Assembly: GCF_023100945.1 (NCBI RefSeq)
Contig: NZ_CP064689.1
Span: 5,934,001-5,998,000 of the forward strand
Source: Bradyrhizobium sp. 200
Lineage (GTDB): Bacteria; Pseudomonadota; Alphaproteobacteria; Rhizobiales; Xanthobacteraceae
Length of the DNA stretch: 64,000 bases
Reading direction: 5' to 3'
Notes under the pieces: generated by a model
The model's input: the letters and a program-made list of their open reading frames with translations, nothing else
Database searches by the model: none
What the model was told of the DNA's origin: nothing
In this document: positions 35,501 to 43,323 of the stretch, piece by piece
How the letters are laid out: each line of letters begins with the position of its first letter
Numbering within the stretch: position 1 is the first letter of the stretch
Program-made: the position numbers and the translations under genes

Positions 35501-36142
35501 GAAAAGGCGAACGCCTATCTCGCCGGCGGTTTTGCGGAAGGCTGGGAAGCGCCGGCGCTGACGTCGCTGTCGCAGGCCCCGATCCCGTGGAGCGAGGACG
35601 AGCTTTACGCTTACTTACGAACCGGCGAGTCGCGCTTGCACGGCGTTGCCGCCGGGCCGATGGCGCCCGTCGTGAAGGAGCTCGCAGCGTTGCCGGATTC
35701 CGACATCCGCGCCATGGCGGTCTATCTCGCTTCGTTCAACGAGACCTCCATGGATCGCGCGGCGCAGGACGCGCTCGCCGCGAGACTGGAGTCCTCGACC
35801 GGCACGCGCGCGTCGGCCGCATCCAGCGCCGGCGCCCGTATCTACCAGGGCGCCTGCGCGGTATGCCACGAGGTCGGCGGCGCGCCGCTGTTCGGCAGCC
35901 GCCCTTCGCTGGCGCTGAACAGCAATCTGCACAGCACTGCACCTGACAATCTGATCCAGGTCATCCTGCACGGCATCGCAAAGCCGGCGACAACCGACCT
36001 CGGCTATATGCCGGCCTTCAAGGACAGCCTGACCGATAGCCAGATCGCGGAACTGGCCACCTATCTCCGCCGGCAATTTGCCCCGGACAAGCCGGCCTGG
36101 ACCGATGTCCAGGCTGCGATTAGCCGTATCCGGCAGGAATAG
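32588..36142 (+). CDS. nicB: Nicotinate dehydrogenase large subunit: molybdopterin domain fused to tri-haem cytochrome c (NicB-like)
   Basis: 1184 residues, matching the size and layout of P. putida NicB. Residues about 30-740 are the molybdopterin part (YNGHVDLGTGIRTALGQIVA, GVGESASVPSAAAIANAIFD). A hydrophobic helix at about 757-780 anchors the C-terminal cytochrome, with haem sites CAVCH (813-817), CSACH (959-963) and CAVCH (1090-1094). Start is GTG 32588 (GTGA overlap) or ATG 32591. Electrons from hydroxylation would pass to the respiratory chain. The alternative is an isoquinoline- or aldehyde-type enzyme, but hnr next door favours nicotinate. Confidence 0.85.
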   Translation: MMTVPGTTEDRNLPRGTLSVVRPASPVEAVKFETYIRITADGSVSAYNGHVDLGTGIRTALGQIVAEELDVSFARVVVVLGDTSLVPNQGATIASETIQITAVPLRKAAAQARQFLIARAAERLEIPIEDLVVEDGLIRGKDNRSISFGELISGETVQLELADDVPVKSADAYTIVGQSVPRVDLPAKATGELVYVHDMRVPGMLHGRVVRPPYAGVDVGDFIGNSLIAVDEASVRDIPGLVAVVRIGDFVGVVAEREENAIKAAAQLKVSWKPVPTLPDLKDIETALRANPSTPRTLIDKGNVDAAIAGAAKPMRRTYVWPYQMHASIGPSCAVADYQEDLTRVWSGTQNPHHLRTELARLIHRREAEIEVIRMEAAGCYGRNCADDVSADAVLLSRAVGRPVRVQLTREQEHAWEPKGTAQLMDVNGGLNADGSVAGYDFATRYPSNGAPTLALLLTGAIPHTPAIFEMGDRTAIPPYDYENLRVVANDMPPIVRASWLRGVSALPNTFAHESWIDECAYEAGVDPIEYRLRYLKDSRAVDLVNAVAERAGWKPRPVREDKETEGDIVRGRGFAYALYVHSKFPGYGAAWSAWIADVAVNKATGDVSVTRVVAGQDSGLMINPDGVRHQIHGNVIQSTSRALMEEVSFDRTSVTAREWGAYPIIKFPEVPEIDVLMLPRQDQPPLGVGESASVPSAAAIANAIFDATGVRFRELPFTPERILRGLRGEEPPAPEALPPPAAPRPDQNRWQNPFAARRGVFATAAALCAAAIGIGAAVLPWRAIAPITRPDASVYSAATIARGQQLAALGDCAVCHTTANGILNAGGRPLPTPFGTIYATNITPDVETGIGAWSYPAFERAMREGIHRDGRHLYPAFPYTHFARTTDADMQALYAYLMAQPAVHAETPQNALAFPFNVRPLMAGWNALFHKPAVFQADPTKSETWNRGAYLVESLGHCSACHSPRNALGAEKANAYLAGGFAEGWEAPALTSLSQAPIPWSEDELYAYLRTGESRLHGVAAGPMAPVVKELAALPDSDIRAMAVYLASFNETSMDRAAQDALAARLESSTGTRASAASSAGARIYQGACAVCHEVGGAPLFGSRPSLALNSNLHSTAPDNLIQVILHGIAKPATTDLGYMPAFKDSLTDSQIAELATYLRRQFAPDKPAWTDVQAAISRIRQE

Positions 36143-36211
36143 CGCGCTGAGCTGCCATGTTCCTGCCAAAACCCACTGGTTGGGCGGCCCGCGGCACGGT
36201 AGAGTTCCATC

Positions 36212-37516
36212 ATGGCAGTTACCGACATTGCATCCCGAACCTATAACCACGGCTGGCGGCTCGACCCGATCGTGCGCAGCCTGCTCGATACCGATTTTTA
36301 CAAGCTGCTGATGCTGCAGATGATCCGCGAATTCTATCCGGATCAGCGCGTCACCTTTTCGGTCATCAACCGCACCAAGCATGTTCGCCTTGCCGAGATC
36401 ATCGACGAGGGTGAGCTGCGCGCGCAGCTCGACCATGCCCGCACCATCCGCTTCACCAAGAAGGAGCTGATCTGGCTCGCGGGTAATACGTTCTATGGCA
36501 AGACCCAGATGTTCTCGCCGGACTTCATCCACTGGCTCGCCAATTTCCGCCTGCCCGAATACGAGCTCAACAAGGTCGATGGCCAGTATGAGCTGCACTT
36601 CCACGGGCCGTGGACCCACACCACGATGTGGGAAATCCCGGCGCTCGCGATCATGAACGAGCTGCGCTCGCGCCAGGCGACGAACGGACAGGGCCGCTTC
36701 GTGCTCGATGTGCTCTATGCCCGCGCCAAGGCGAAGCTGTGGTCCAAGGTCGAGCGCCTGCGCAAGCTCGAAGGCTTGCGCCTTTCCGACTTCGGTACCC
36801 GCCGTCGCCATGGCCATCTGTGGCAGCGCTGGTGCGTCGAGGCGGTCAAGGAAGGGCTCGGGCCTTCGTTCACCGGCACCTCGAACGTGCTGCTCGCGAT
36901 GGACAACGATCTCGAAGCGATCGGCACCAACGCGCATGAATTGCCGATGGTCGCCGCGGCGCTTGCGGATTCCGACGAGGAGTTGCGCTGGGCGCCCTAT
37001 CGCATTCTCGACCAGTGGCGGCATACCTATGGCGGCAACCTTCTGATTGCGCTGCCCGACGCGTTCGGCACCAAGCCGTTCCTGCGCGACGCGCCGGATT
37101 GGGTCGCCGACTGGACCGGCTTTCGCCCGGACAGCGCGCCGCCGATCGCGGCCGGCGAGGACATCATCAAATGGTGGAAGCAGAAGGGCCGCGATCCCCG
37201 GGAGAAGCTGCTGGTGTTCTCCGACGGCATGGATGTCGACTCGATCGAGGAGACCTATCGTCATTTCGCCGGGCGCGTGCGCATCTCGTTCGGCTGGGGC
37301 ACCAACCTCACCAATGATTTCGTCGGCTGCGCGCCGGATGGATCCGCCGATCTCGATCCGATCTCGCTGGTCTGCAAGGTGACGTCGGTCGATGGACGGC
37401 CCGCGGTCAAGCTGTCCGACAATCCGGAGAAGGCCACCGGCAGCCAGTCCGAGATCGAACGCTATTTGCGCGTGTTCGGCAATGCCGGACGCGTTCGCAC
37501 TGCCGTGCACGTCTGA
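36212..37516 (+). CDS. pncB: Nicotinate phosphoribosyltransferase
   Basis: 434 residues, the length of proteobacterial Pnc[14 protein letters not shown] near the N-terminus, [20 protein letters not shown] and the following NAHELPM, and [11 protein letters not shown] are family signatures. It joins nicotinate to PRPP for NAD salvage in the cytoplasm. It begins 69 bases after nicB on the same strand, so salvage and catabolism of nicotinate may be expressed together or balanced here. Confidence 0.93.
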   Translation: MAVTDIASRTYNHGWRLDPIVRSLLDTDFYKLLMLQMIREFYPDQRVTFSVINRTKHVRLAEIIDEGELRAQLDHARTIRFTKKELIWLAGNTFYGKTQMFSPDFIHWLANFRLPEYELNKVDGQYELHFHGPWTHTTMWEIPALAIMNELRSRQATNGQGRFVLDVLYARAKAKLWSKVERLRKLEGLRLSDFGTRRRHGHLWQRWCVEAVKEGLGPSFTGTSNVLLAMDNDLEAIGTNAHELPMVAAALADSDEELRWAPYRILDQWRHTYGGNLLIALPDAFGTKPFLRDAPDWVADWTGFRPDSAPPIAAGEDIIKWWKQKGRDPREKLLVFSDGMDVDSIEETYRHFAGRVRISFGWGTNLTNDFVGCAPDGSADLDPISLVCKVTSVDGRPAVKLSDNPEKATGSQSEIERYLRVFGNAGRVRTAVHV

Positions 37517-37559
37517 ACTATAAATCCTTCCCGCCACCCTTTGATCTGACGAGCCCCGC

Positions 37560-38855
37560 ATGCCCGCACCCAAGCCGCCTGCTTTCGAGACCCTGAGCCT
37601 GCACGCGGGCCAGCGCCCGGATCCCGCGACCGGCGCCCGCGCCGTTCCGATCTACCAGACCACGTCCTACGTGTTCCAGGATTCCGACCACGCCGCGGCG
37701 CTGTTCAATCTGGAACGCGCCGGCCACATCTACACGCGCATCTCCAACCCTACGACGGCGGTACTCGAAGAGCGCCTCGCTGCGCTCGAAGCCGGCGTCG
37801 GGGCGATCTGCACCGCGAGCGGCATGGCCGCACTGCATCTGGCGATCGCGACGCTGCTCAATGCCGGCGACCACATCGTCGCCTCCTCCTCGCTCTATGG
37901 CGGCACCATCAACCTCTTGGCCCACACGCTGCCGCGCTTCGGCATCACGACCACCTTCGTCAAGCCGCGCGCACTCGATGAATTCCGCGCCGCGATCAAG
38001 CCGAACACGCGGCTCGTGATCGGCGAGACCATCGGCAACCCCGGGCTCGAGGTGCTGGATATTCCGGCGGTCGCGCAGATCGCGCATGACGCCAAGATTC
38101 CGCTGTTGATCGACAACACCTTCGCTACGCCGTTCCTCAGCCGCCCGATCGAGCTCGGCGCCGATATCGTGATGAACTCCGCGACCAAATGGATCGGCGG
38201 CCACGGCATTGCGATCGGCGGCGTCATTGTCGATGGCGGCCGCTTCGACTGGCACGCCTCCGGCAAATTCCCCCAGCTCACCGAGCCCTATGCCGGCTAT
38301 CACGGCATCGTCTTCGACGAGCAGTTCGGCCAGGCCGCCTTCATCATGCGCGCACGCACGGAAGGTTTGCGCGACTTCGGTGCGTGTCTCTCGCCGACCA
38401 ATGCGTTCCAACTGCTGCAGGGCGTCGAGACGCTGGGCGTGCGCATGGAGCGCCACATGAGCAACACGCTCGCAGTGCTCGAGACGCTCACCGCCAACAG
38501 GGCCGTCGACTGGGTGTTGCATCCGGCGCTGGAGAATCATCCCGACCATCAGCTCGCCAAGACACTGTTGCCGCGGGGCGCGGGGTCGATCGTCTCTTTC
38601 GGGATCAAGGGCGGACGGGCGGCGGGCAAGAAATTTATCGAATCGTTGCGGATGATCAGCCATCTCGCCAATGTCGGCGACGCCAAGACGCTCGTCATTC
38701 ATCCGGCCAGCACCACGCATCAGCAGATGGACGCCGACCAGCTCAAGGCCGCAGGCGTCGGCGAGGAGCTGGTGCGGCTGTCGGTCGGCATCGAAACCGT
38801 CACCGATATCGTTGACGATCTCGGCCAGGCGCTTCGCGCATCGCAGAGGGTTTGA
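37560..38855 (+). CDS. metY: O-acetylhomoserine aminocarboxypropyltransferase (sulfhydrylase)
   Basis: 431 residues, a fold-type I PLP enzyme of the Cys/Met family. The PLP lysine is K210 in [31 protein letters not shown] and [20 protein letters not shown] are typical of MetY rather than MetB or CGL. It makes homocysteine from O-acetylhomoserine and sulfide. The alpha/beta hydrolase follows by three bases, so they are one transcript. The sulfide-producing genes in the left half are a loose thematic link. Confidence 0.9.
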   Translation: MPAPKPPAFETLSLHAGQRPDPATGARAVPIYQTTSYVFQDSDHAAALFNLERAGHIYTRISNPTTAVLEERLAALEAGVGAICTASGMAALHLAIATLLNAGDHIVASSSLYGGTINLLAHTLPRFGITTTFVKPRALDEFRAAIKPNTRLVIGETIGNPGLEVLDIPAVAQIAHDAKIPLLIDNTFATPFLSRPIELGADIVMNSATKWIGGHGIAIGGVIVDGGRFDWHASGKFPQLTEPYAGYHGIVFDEQFGQAAFIMRARTEGLRDFGACLSPTNAFQLLQGVETLGVRMERHMSNTLAVLETLTANRAVDWVLHPALENHPDHQLAKTLLPRGAGSIVSFGIKGGRAAGKKFIESLRMISHLANVGDAKTLVIHPASTTHQQMDADQLKAAGVGEELVRLSVGIETVTDIVDDLGQALRASQRV

Positions 38856-38858
38856 ACC

Positions 38859-39638
38859 ATGCAGCTCTCCGTCAATGGTGCTGATGTCTTCGTTGCCACC
38901 GGCGGCCGGCCGTTCGATCCGTCGCTGCCCGCGGTGGTGATGCTGCACGGCGCGGGTTTTGATCATTCGACCTGGGCGCTGCACAGCCGCTGGTTTGCGC
39001 ATCACGGCTATTCCGTACTGGCGCCCGACTTGCCCGGCCATGGCCGTTCTTCCGGCAAGCTGTTGCCGACCATCGCCGACATGGCGGACTGGACCGCCGC
39101 GCTGCTCGACGCCGCCCGCGCGCCAAAGGCCAAGCTCGTCGGCCACTCGATGGGTTCGCTGATTGCGCTGGAGACCTCCGCGCGACACCCCGACAAGGTC
39201 TCCGGCCTCAGCCTGATCGGCACCGCCGCCGCGATGACAGTCGGCCCCGATCTGCTCAAGGCGGCGGAGGCCAACAATCCCGATGCCATCGACATGGTCT
39301 CGATCTGGGGCCTCGGCTTCAAGGCCGAACTCGGCGGCAGCCTCGCGCCGGGCCTGTGGATGCATCAGGGTGCGCAACGCGTGCTGCAGCAGACGCGGCC
39401 GGGCGTGCTGTATAATGACCTCAACGCCTGCAACTCCTATCAGAATGCGCTCGCGGCCGCCGCGCAGGTCAAGGTGCCCGCGACCTTCATCCTCGGCGAG
39501 CGCGACATGATGACGCCCGCGAAGGCCGGCAAGACTCTCGCGGCAGCGACGCCGAATTCGCGTACCGTCGTGGTTCCGGGCGCCGGCCACATGATCATGG
39601 CCGAAGCGCCCGACGAGTTGCTGGCGGCGTTGCGGTAG
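38859..39638 (+). CDS. Alpha/beta hydrolase
   Basis: 259 residues. Nucleophile S97 in VGHSMGS, oxyanion region MLHGAGFDHSTWALHSRW, aspartate in LGERDMMTPA and histidine in VPGAGHMIMAEAP complete the catalytic triad. The substrate is unknown. It starts three bases after metY and is probably co-expressed; a role in sulfur-amino-acid metabolism is conceivable but not shown. Confidence 0.87.
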   Translation: MQLSVNGADVFVATGGRPFDPSLPAVVMLHGAGFDHSTWALHSRWFAHHGYSVLAPDLPGHGRSSGKLLPTIADMADWTAALLDAARAPKAKLVGHSMGSLIALETSARHPDKVSGLSLIGTAAAMTVGPDLLKAAEANNPDAIDMVSIWGLGFKAELGGSLAPGLWMHQGAQRVLQQTRPGVLYNDLNACNSYQNALAAAAQVKVPATFILGERDMMTPAKAGKTLAAATPNSRTVVVPGAGHMIMAEAPDELLAALR

Positions 39639-39659
39639 TAGCAATCGAATCCGTTTCTT

Positions 39660-39786
39660 CCCTTCTCCCCTTGTGGGAGAAGGTGGCGCGAAGCGCCGGA
39701 TGAGGGGTCTGCATCCGCGGAGAGAACCCCTCACCCGTCGCCGAACTTCGTTCGGCGCCACCCTCTCCCACAAGGGGAGAGGGGAA
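39660..39786. repeat. Long inverted repeat between convergent genes
   Basis: Two arms, CCTTCTCCCCTTGTGGGAGA on the left and the mirror CTCTCCCACAAGGGGAGAGG on the right, with inner complementary pairs around GGCGCGAAGCGCC and GGATGAGGGG/CCCCTCACCC. The hairpin lies between the convergent hydrolase and HtrA-like genes and may terminate both. It resembles dispersed rhizobial intergenic repeats. Confidence 0.75.
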
Positions 39787-39807
39787 GCAGGCGAACCGAT
39801 GTAGCCC

Positions 39808-40833
39808 CTAGTTCCTTGCCACCTGCTTCCGCTCCACCGGATGAATATCGATCGCGCGCAGGCGGCCCAACCGCAACACGTCCATCGCGAGCGTGCGGCC
39901 GATCCGGTCCCGGTCGAGGGCGCGGATCAGGTCGTCGACGCCGTTGATCTCGATGCCGTCGAGTTTGATCACGACATCGCCGGGCAGCAAGCCCGCCTTC
40001 GCCGCCGGGCTGTCCGGCTCGATCTGCGCCAGCAGCGCGCCCATCTTGTTGTCGACGCCGGCAACCACCGCATGCCGCCGCGGGATCGGCGCGGTCTGGC
40101 CGGCGACGCCGATATAGGCGCGACGGACATAGCCGTGGCGGATGATTTCCGACAGTACGAATTGCGCGGTGTTGCTGGCGACCGCAAAGCAGATGCCCTG
40201 CGCGCCATTGATGATGGCGGTGTTGATGCCGATCACTTCCGCCGCCGACGACACCAGCGGCCCGCCGGAATTGCCGGGGTTGAGCGCAGCATCTGTCTGG
40301 ATCACGTCCTCGATCGTCCGTCCACTCACCGAGCGGATCGAGCGGCCGAGCGCAGATACCACGCCGGCCGTCACCGTCGATTCGAAGCCCAAGGGGTTGC
40401 CGATCGCGACCACGAGCTGGCCGCGGCGCAGGCTCTTGGAATTGCCGAGCGACGCGTAGCGCAGATCGCGCGCGCCATCGGCCCGCAGCAGCGCGAGGTC
40501 GGTGTCGGGATCGACGCCGAGCACATGGGCGTCGGTAACGAACCCTTCGGTGTCGCGCAGCCTGATCTCTTTTGACGATCCGACCACATGGCTGTTGGTC
40601 AGCACGAGACCGTCGGGCGAAATGACGATGCCGGAACCAAGACCGCCGCGCTCACGCGCGCTGCGCACTTTCGGTCCGGTTTCGACGCGGACCACCGCGG
40701 GGCCGACACGTTCGGTCACGTCGATCACGGCATTGGAATAGGCATCGAGCAAAACCCGGTCATTGTCCCGGGCAGGCTCGGCCGTTCGCGATGACAGCCT
40801 GTCATCGGCGATATCTGAGGTAAAATCCAACAT
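39808..40833 (-). CDS. Trypsin-like serine protease with PDZ domain (HtrA/DegP-like)
   Basis: 341 residues from ATG 40833 with AAGGAA upstream; the open frame above it is not supported. Catalytic triad H82 (LTNSHVV), D112 (PDTDLALL) and S189 (NPGNSGGPL). One PDZ domain occupies about 245-330 (KAGLLPGDVVIKLDGIEING). No signal peptide or transmembrane helix is visible at the N-terminus, unlike DegP, so a cytoplasmic location is suggested unless an upstream start is used. Target proteins are unknown. Confidence 0.87.
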   Translation of the reverse strand: MLDFTSDIADDRLSSRTAEPARDNDRVLLDAYSNAVIDVTERVGPAVVRVETGPKVRSARERGGLGSGIVISPDGLVLTNSHVVGSSKEIRLRDTEGFVTDAHVLGVDPDTDLALLRADGARDLRYASLGNSKSLRRGQLVVAIGNPLGFESTVTAGVVSALGRSIRSVSGRTIEDVIQTDAALNPGNSGGPLVSSAAEVIGINTAIINGAQGICFAVASNTAQFVLSEIIRHGYVRRAYIGVAGQTAPIPRRHAVVAGVDNKMGALLAQIEPDSPAAKAGLLPGDVVIKLDGIEINGVDDLIRALDRDRIGRTLAMDVLRLGRLRAIDIHPVERKQVARN

Positions 40834-40913
40834 GGCGAGATTCCTTCGGCCTTTCAAATGGTGGCCGGGAACCGCATTCGCAAGATGCCCGCAACGAGCG
40901 CGGGGCTGGCCTG

Positions 40914-41378
40914 CTAGGGCGCCCGCCTGAGAGTCCCCGACCGTGCCTTGACAGGATCGAGCAGCGCCCAGTCGCCCTCCTCCAACACATAGCCCTTGGG
41001 GAACGGGGCGCGCAGCTCGAGCCCTAGCGACCGCAGCACGCGGTCGTCGCGGTAGTAGCATTGCAGGACGACGCGGACGAGCGTCGCCGCCGCCGCACCG
41101 CCCGTGGCGCGGAACTCGTTCGCAACGCCATCGCGTTTGGTCGTATCGAGTTCGGCCAGCGGCTTGCCTGCGAGACGCGCGAGATGATCGAGCGCCTGCG
41201 CGACCAGCGGCGTGTCGCGGCCGAGCGTCGCCAGCATGTCGGCCTGGACGGCCGGATCGTCCGCGCCGGGCACCTTGTACTCGTCGCTGGCGGGAATGAT
41301 CATCGCGGCGACGGTGCGGAGATCGTCGCGCTGGGCTGGGGTCAGTTCATTTGCTGCGGACATATTTATTGCGTGCAT
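40914..41378 (-). CDS. Gluconate 2-dehydrogenase subunit 3-like protein
   Basis: 154 residues from ATG 41378, seven bases after the GMC oxidoreductase stop. TPAQRDDLRTVAAMIIPASD and CYYRDDRVLRSLGLELRAPF are features of the small third subunit of membrane-type GMC dehydrogenases. That subunit often carries the export signal, but none is visible here, so the complex may be cytoplasmic. It presumably stabilises the flavoprotein encoded upstream. Confidence 0.78.
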   Translation of the reverse strand: MHAINMSAANELTPAQRDDLRTVAAMIIPASDEYKVPGADDPAVQADMLATLGRDTPLVAQALDHLARLAGKPLAELDTTKRDGVANEFRATGGAAAATLVRVVLQCYYRDDRVLRSLGLELRAPFPKGYVLEEGDWALLDPVKARSGTLRRAP

Positions 41379-41385
41379 GGCGCTC

Positions 41386-42987
41386 TCAGTCGAAGAGGTT
41401 GGCAAGGCGTTGCTTCATTTGGTCGGCGACGTAGAGCGCGATCGCCTGGATGGTCGAGGTCGGGTTCACGCCGCCTGAGGTCACGAACACGCTGCCGTCG
41501 ACAATGAAGAGGTTCTTCACATCGTGCGAGCGGCCCCATTCGTTGACCACGGAGCGCGCCGGATCGGTACCCATCCGCGCGGTGCCGAGCAGATGCCAGC
41601 CGCCCCACGGAATCGGATCATTGATGCAGATATCGGTGGCGCCGGCGGCTTCGAGAATCTCGCGGCCGCGCGCCAGTCCGTGCTCCATCATCTTCCGGCT
41701 ATTCGCGCTGATCGTGTAGTCGATCTTCGGCGCGGGGATGCCGTGGCCGTCCTTCAGCATGGGATCGAGCGTGACGCGGTTATGCTCCTCGGGCAGGTCC
41801 TCGCAGATCGCGGAGACCGCAAGCCGATGGCCGTTGAGCTTGCGGAACACGCGGTGATGATCCGCGCCCCACGGCAAAATGCCCTTCTGCTCGCTCGCCA
41901 CCGCTTCGAAGACGGGCCCTGCGCCACGGCCGAACTGGATGCCGTAGCCGCGGACGAATCCGCGCGAGAGATCGGTGTCGTAAAACTCCTTGCTCCAGAG
42001 GCAGGTCGGCGGCGCGCGGTTGCTGTCGGTCGGCTCCTTCACAAAACCGTAGATCTGCGCATAGGGATGGAACATCAGGTTCTTGCCGACCAGGCCGGAT
42101 GAATTGGCCAACCCGTTCGGGAAGCGGCCGGAGACCGAATTCAACAGCAGCCGCGGCGTGCCGACGCCATTGCAGGCGATGATGACGACCTCGGCCGGCT
42201 GGAACTGCTCGGCGCCGTCCTTGTCGTAGTAGACGACGCCCGAGGCCATGCCGTGCTCGTTGGTCAGGATCTCGCGCACGCGGCAATGGGTCTTGAGCTC
42301 GACGCCGGCGCGGATCGCGTGCGGCCAATAGGTGATGTCGGTCGAGGCCTTTGCGCCCTGCGCGCAGGCCGGCGTGCAATGGCCGAGATTGATGCAGCGC
42401 GCCCGGCCCTCGTAATCCATCGTCGCAACGGTCGTGTCCGACGGCCACCAGTGCCAGCCGAGCTTGTTCATGGCCTTGCCAATCAGCGGGCCGGAAAGCC
42501 CGAGCGGCTGTGGCGGCATCGGCGGGTGTGTCAGCGGCGACAGCGGATCGCCCGACAGGCCCGAGACGCCCATCATCCGGTCGTTCTCTTCGAAGAACGG
42601 GGTCAGTGCATCGTAATCGATCGGCCAGTCGTCAGCGACGCCATCGAGCGTCTTCACTTTGAAGTCAGATGGGTGAAGCCGCGGCCAGTGCGCGGTGTAC
42701 ATCACGGTCGAGCCGCCGACGCCGTTGAAGTTCACGACCTTGATCGGCGAGTTGTCGTCGTTAACAGGATAGTCCTCGGGCCGGCCGCGGATGTTCGGGC
42801 TGGTCGACCACTCGCCGTAGAATTTCGCCTCCCAGTCACGCCCCGTGCTCGGATATTCCGACGATTTCATCCAGCCGCCCTGGTCGAGGCAGAGAATGTG
42901 CATCTTGGTTTCGGCCAGGCTCCACGCCACCGCCGCGCCGGATGCGCCGGCGCCGATGATCAGGACGTCAACGGGATCGTGCTTCAT
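41386..42987 (-). CDS. GMC-family FAD-dependent oxidoreductase
   Basis: 533 residues. FAD-binding VLIIGAGASGAAVAWSLAE at the N-terminus, VNFNGVGGSTVMYTAHWPRL, and the C-terminal GWHLLGTARMGTDP with VNPTSTIQAIALYVAD are GMC motifs; the histidine in GWHLLGT is a candidate catalytic base. Together with the subunit-3-like protein it resembles gluconate or sorbose/2-keto-sugar dehydrogenases; the alcohol substrate is unknown. No cytochrome gene follows. Confidence 0.9.
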   Translation of the reverse strand: MKHDPVDVLIIGAGASGAAVAWSLAETKMHILCLDQGGWMKSSEYPSTGRDWEAKFYGEWSTSPNIRGRPEDYPVNDDNSPIKVVNFNGVGGSTVMYTAHWPRLHPSDFKVKTLDGVADDWPIDYDALTPFFEENDRMMGVSGLSGDPLSPLTHPPMPPQPLGLSGPLIGKAMNKLGWHWWPSDTTVATMDYEGRARCINLGHCTPACAQGAKASTDITYWPHAIRAGVELKTHCRVREILTNEHGMASGVVYYDKDGAEQFQPAEVVIIACNGVGTPRLLLNSVSGRFPNGLANSSGLVGKNLMFHPYAQIYGFVKEPTDSNRAPPTCLWSKEFYDTDLSRGFVRGYGIQFGRGAGPVFEAVASEQKGILPWGADHHRVFRKLNGHRLAVSAICEDLPEEHNRVTLDPMLKDGHGIPAPKIDYTISANSRKMMEHGLARGREILEAAGATDICINDPIPWGGWHLLGTARMGTDPARSVVNEWGRSHDVKNLFIVDGSVFVTSGGVNPTSTIQAIALYVADQMKQRLANLFD

Positions 42988-43323
42988 TCTTGTTCCTTGT
43001 TAGTCCGTCATTGCGAGGAGCGTAGCGACGAAGCAATCCATTCTTTCCTTCGCGCGGCAAAAGATGGATTGCTTCGTTGCGCTCGCAATGAGGGGGGATA
43101 GCTTGCGGATACCGCAGGGAAAGCTCGAGTGGGGCGGTGATCTGAAACCTCTTGGCAATGCTCCCTCCCCGCCTGCCGTCGCCACTTGTCGGGCGCTCCT
43201 GAACCCTGACGATACGGGCAGATGCAGTCGTGAGTAAAGCCGAGCGGGGCCGGCTGACGGCAAAGCTGCAACCCTGCCACGCGTCCATGCGGGGTTTGTC
43301 CACCGGCCCGAGAGCGGATAGCC
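42988..43323. other. Divergent intergenic region with one repeat element
   Basis: 336 bases between the GMC gene and the monooxygenase gene. 43006-43092 is a repeat of the family described at 45655-45740. The remainder shows no gene and should contain two promoters. Confidence 0.55.
43006..43092. repeat. Palindromic intergenic repeat (TCATTGCGAG family)
   Basis: Imperfect inverted repeat beginning CGTCATTGCGAGGAGCG and ending GCTCGCAATGAG, with inner arms GAAGCAATCCAT and ATGGATTGCTTC. Three more copies lie at 45655, 50737 and 54542. Confidence 0.85.

Noticed and set aside
37518..39773. 751-codon minus-strand frame opposite metY and the hydrolase gene
   Set aside because: metY and the hydrolase carry intact catalytic motifs on the plus strand; the antisense frame is a codon-bias shadow. 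The same applies to long frames at 35615-37573, 43000-44970, 8936-10585, 4017-5405 and 45830-47572.
39660..39786. Possible CRISPR or attenuator array
   Set aside because: It is a single long inverted repeat with no regular spacers, matching intergenic hairpin repeats instead.
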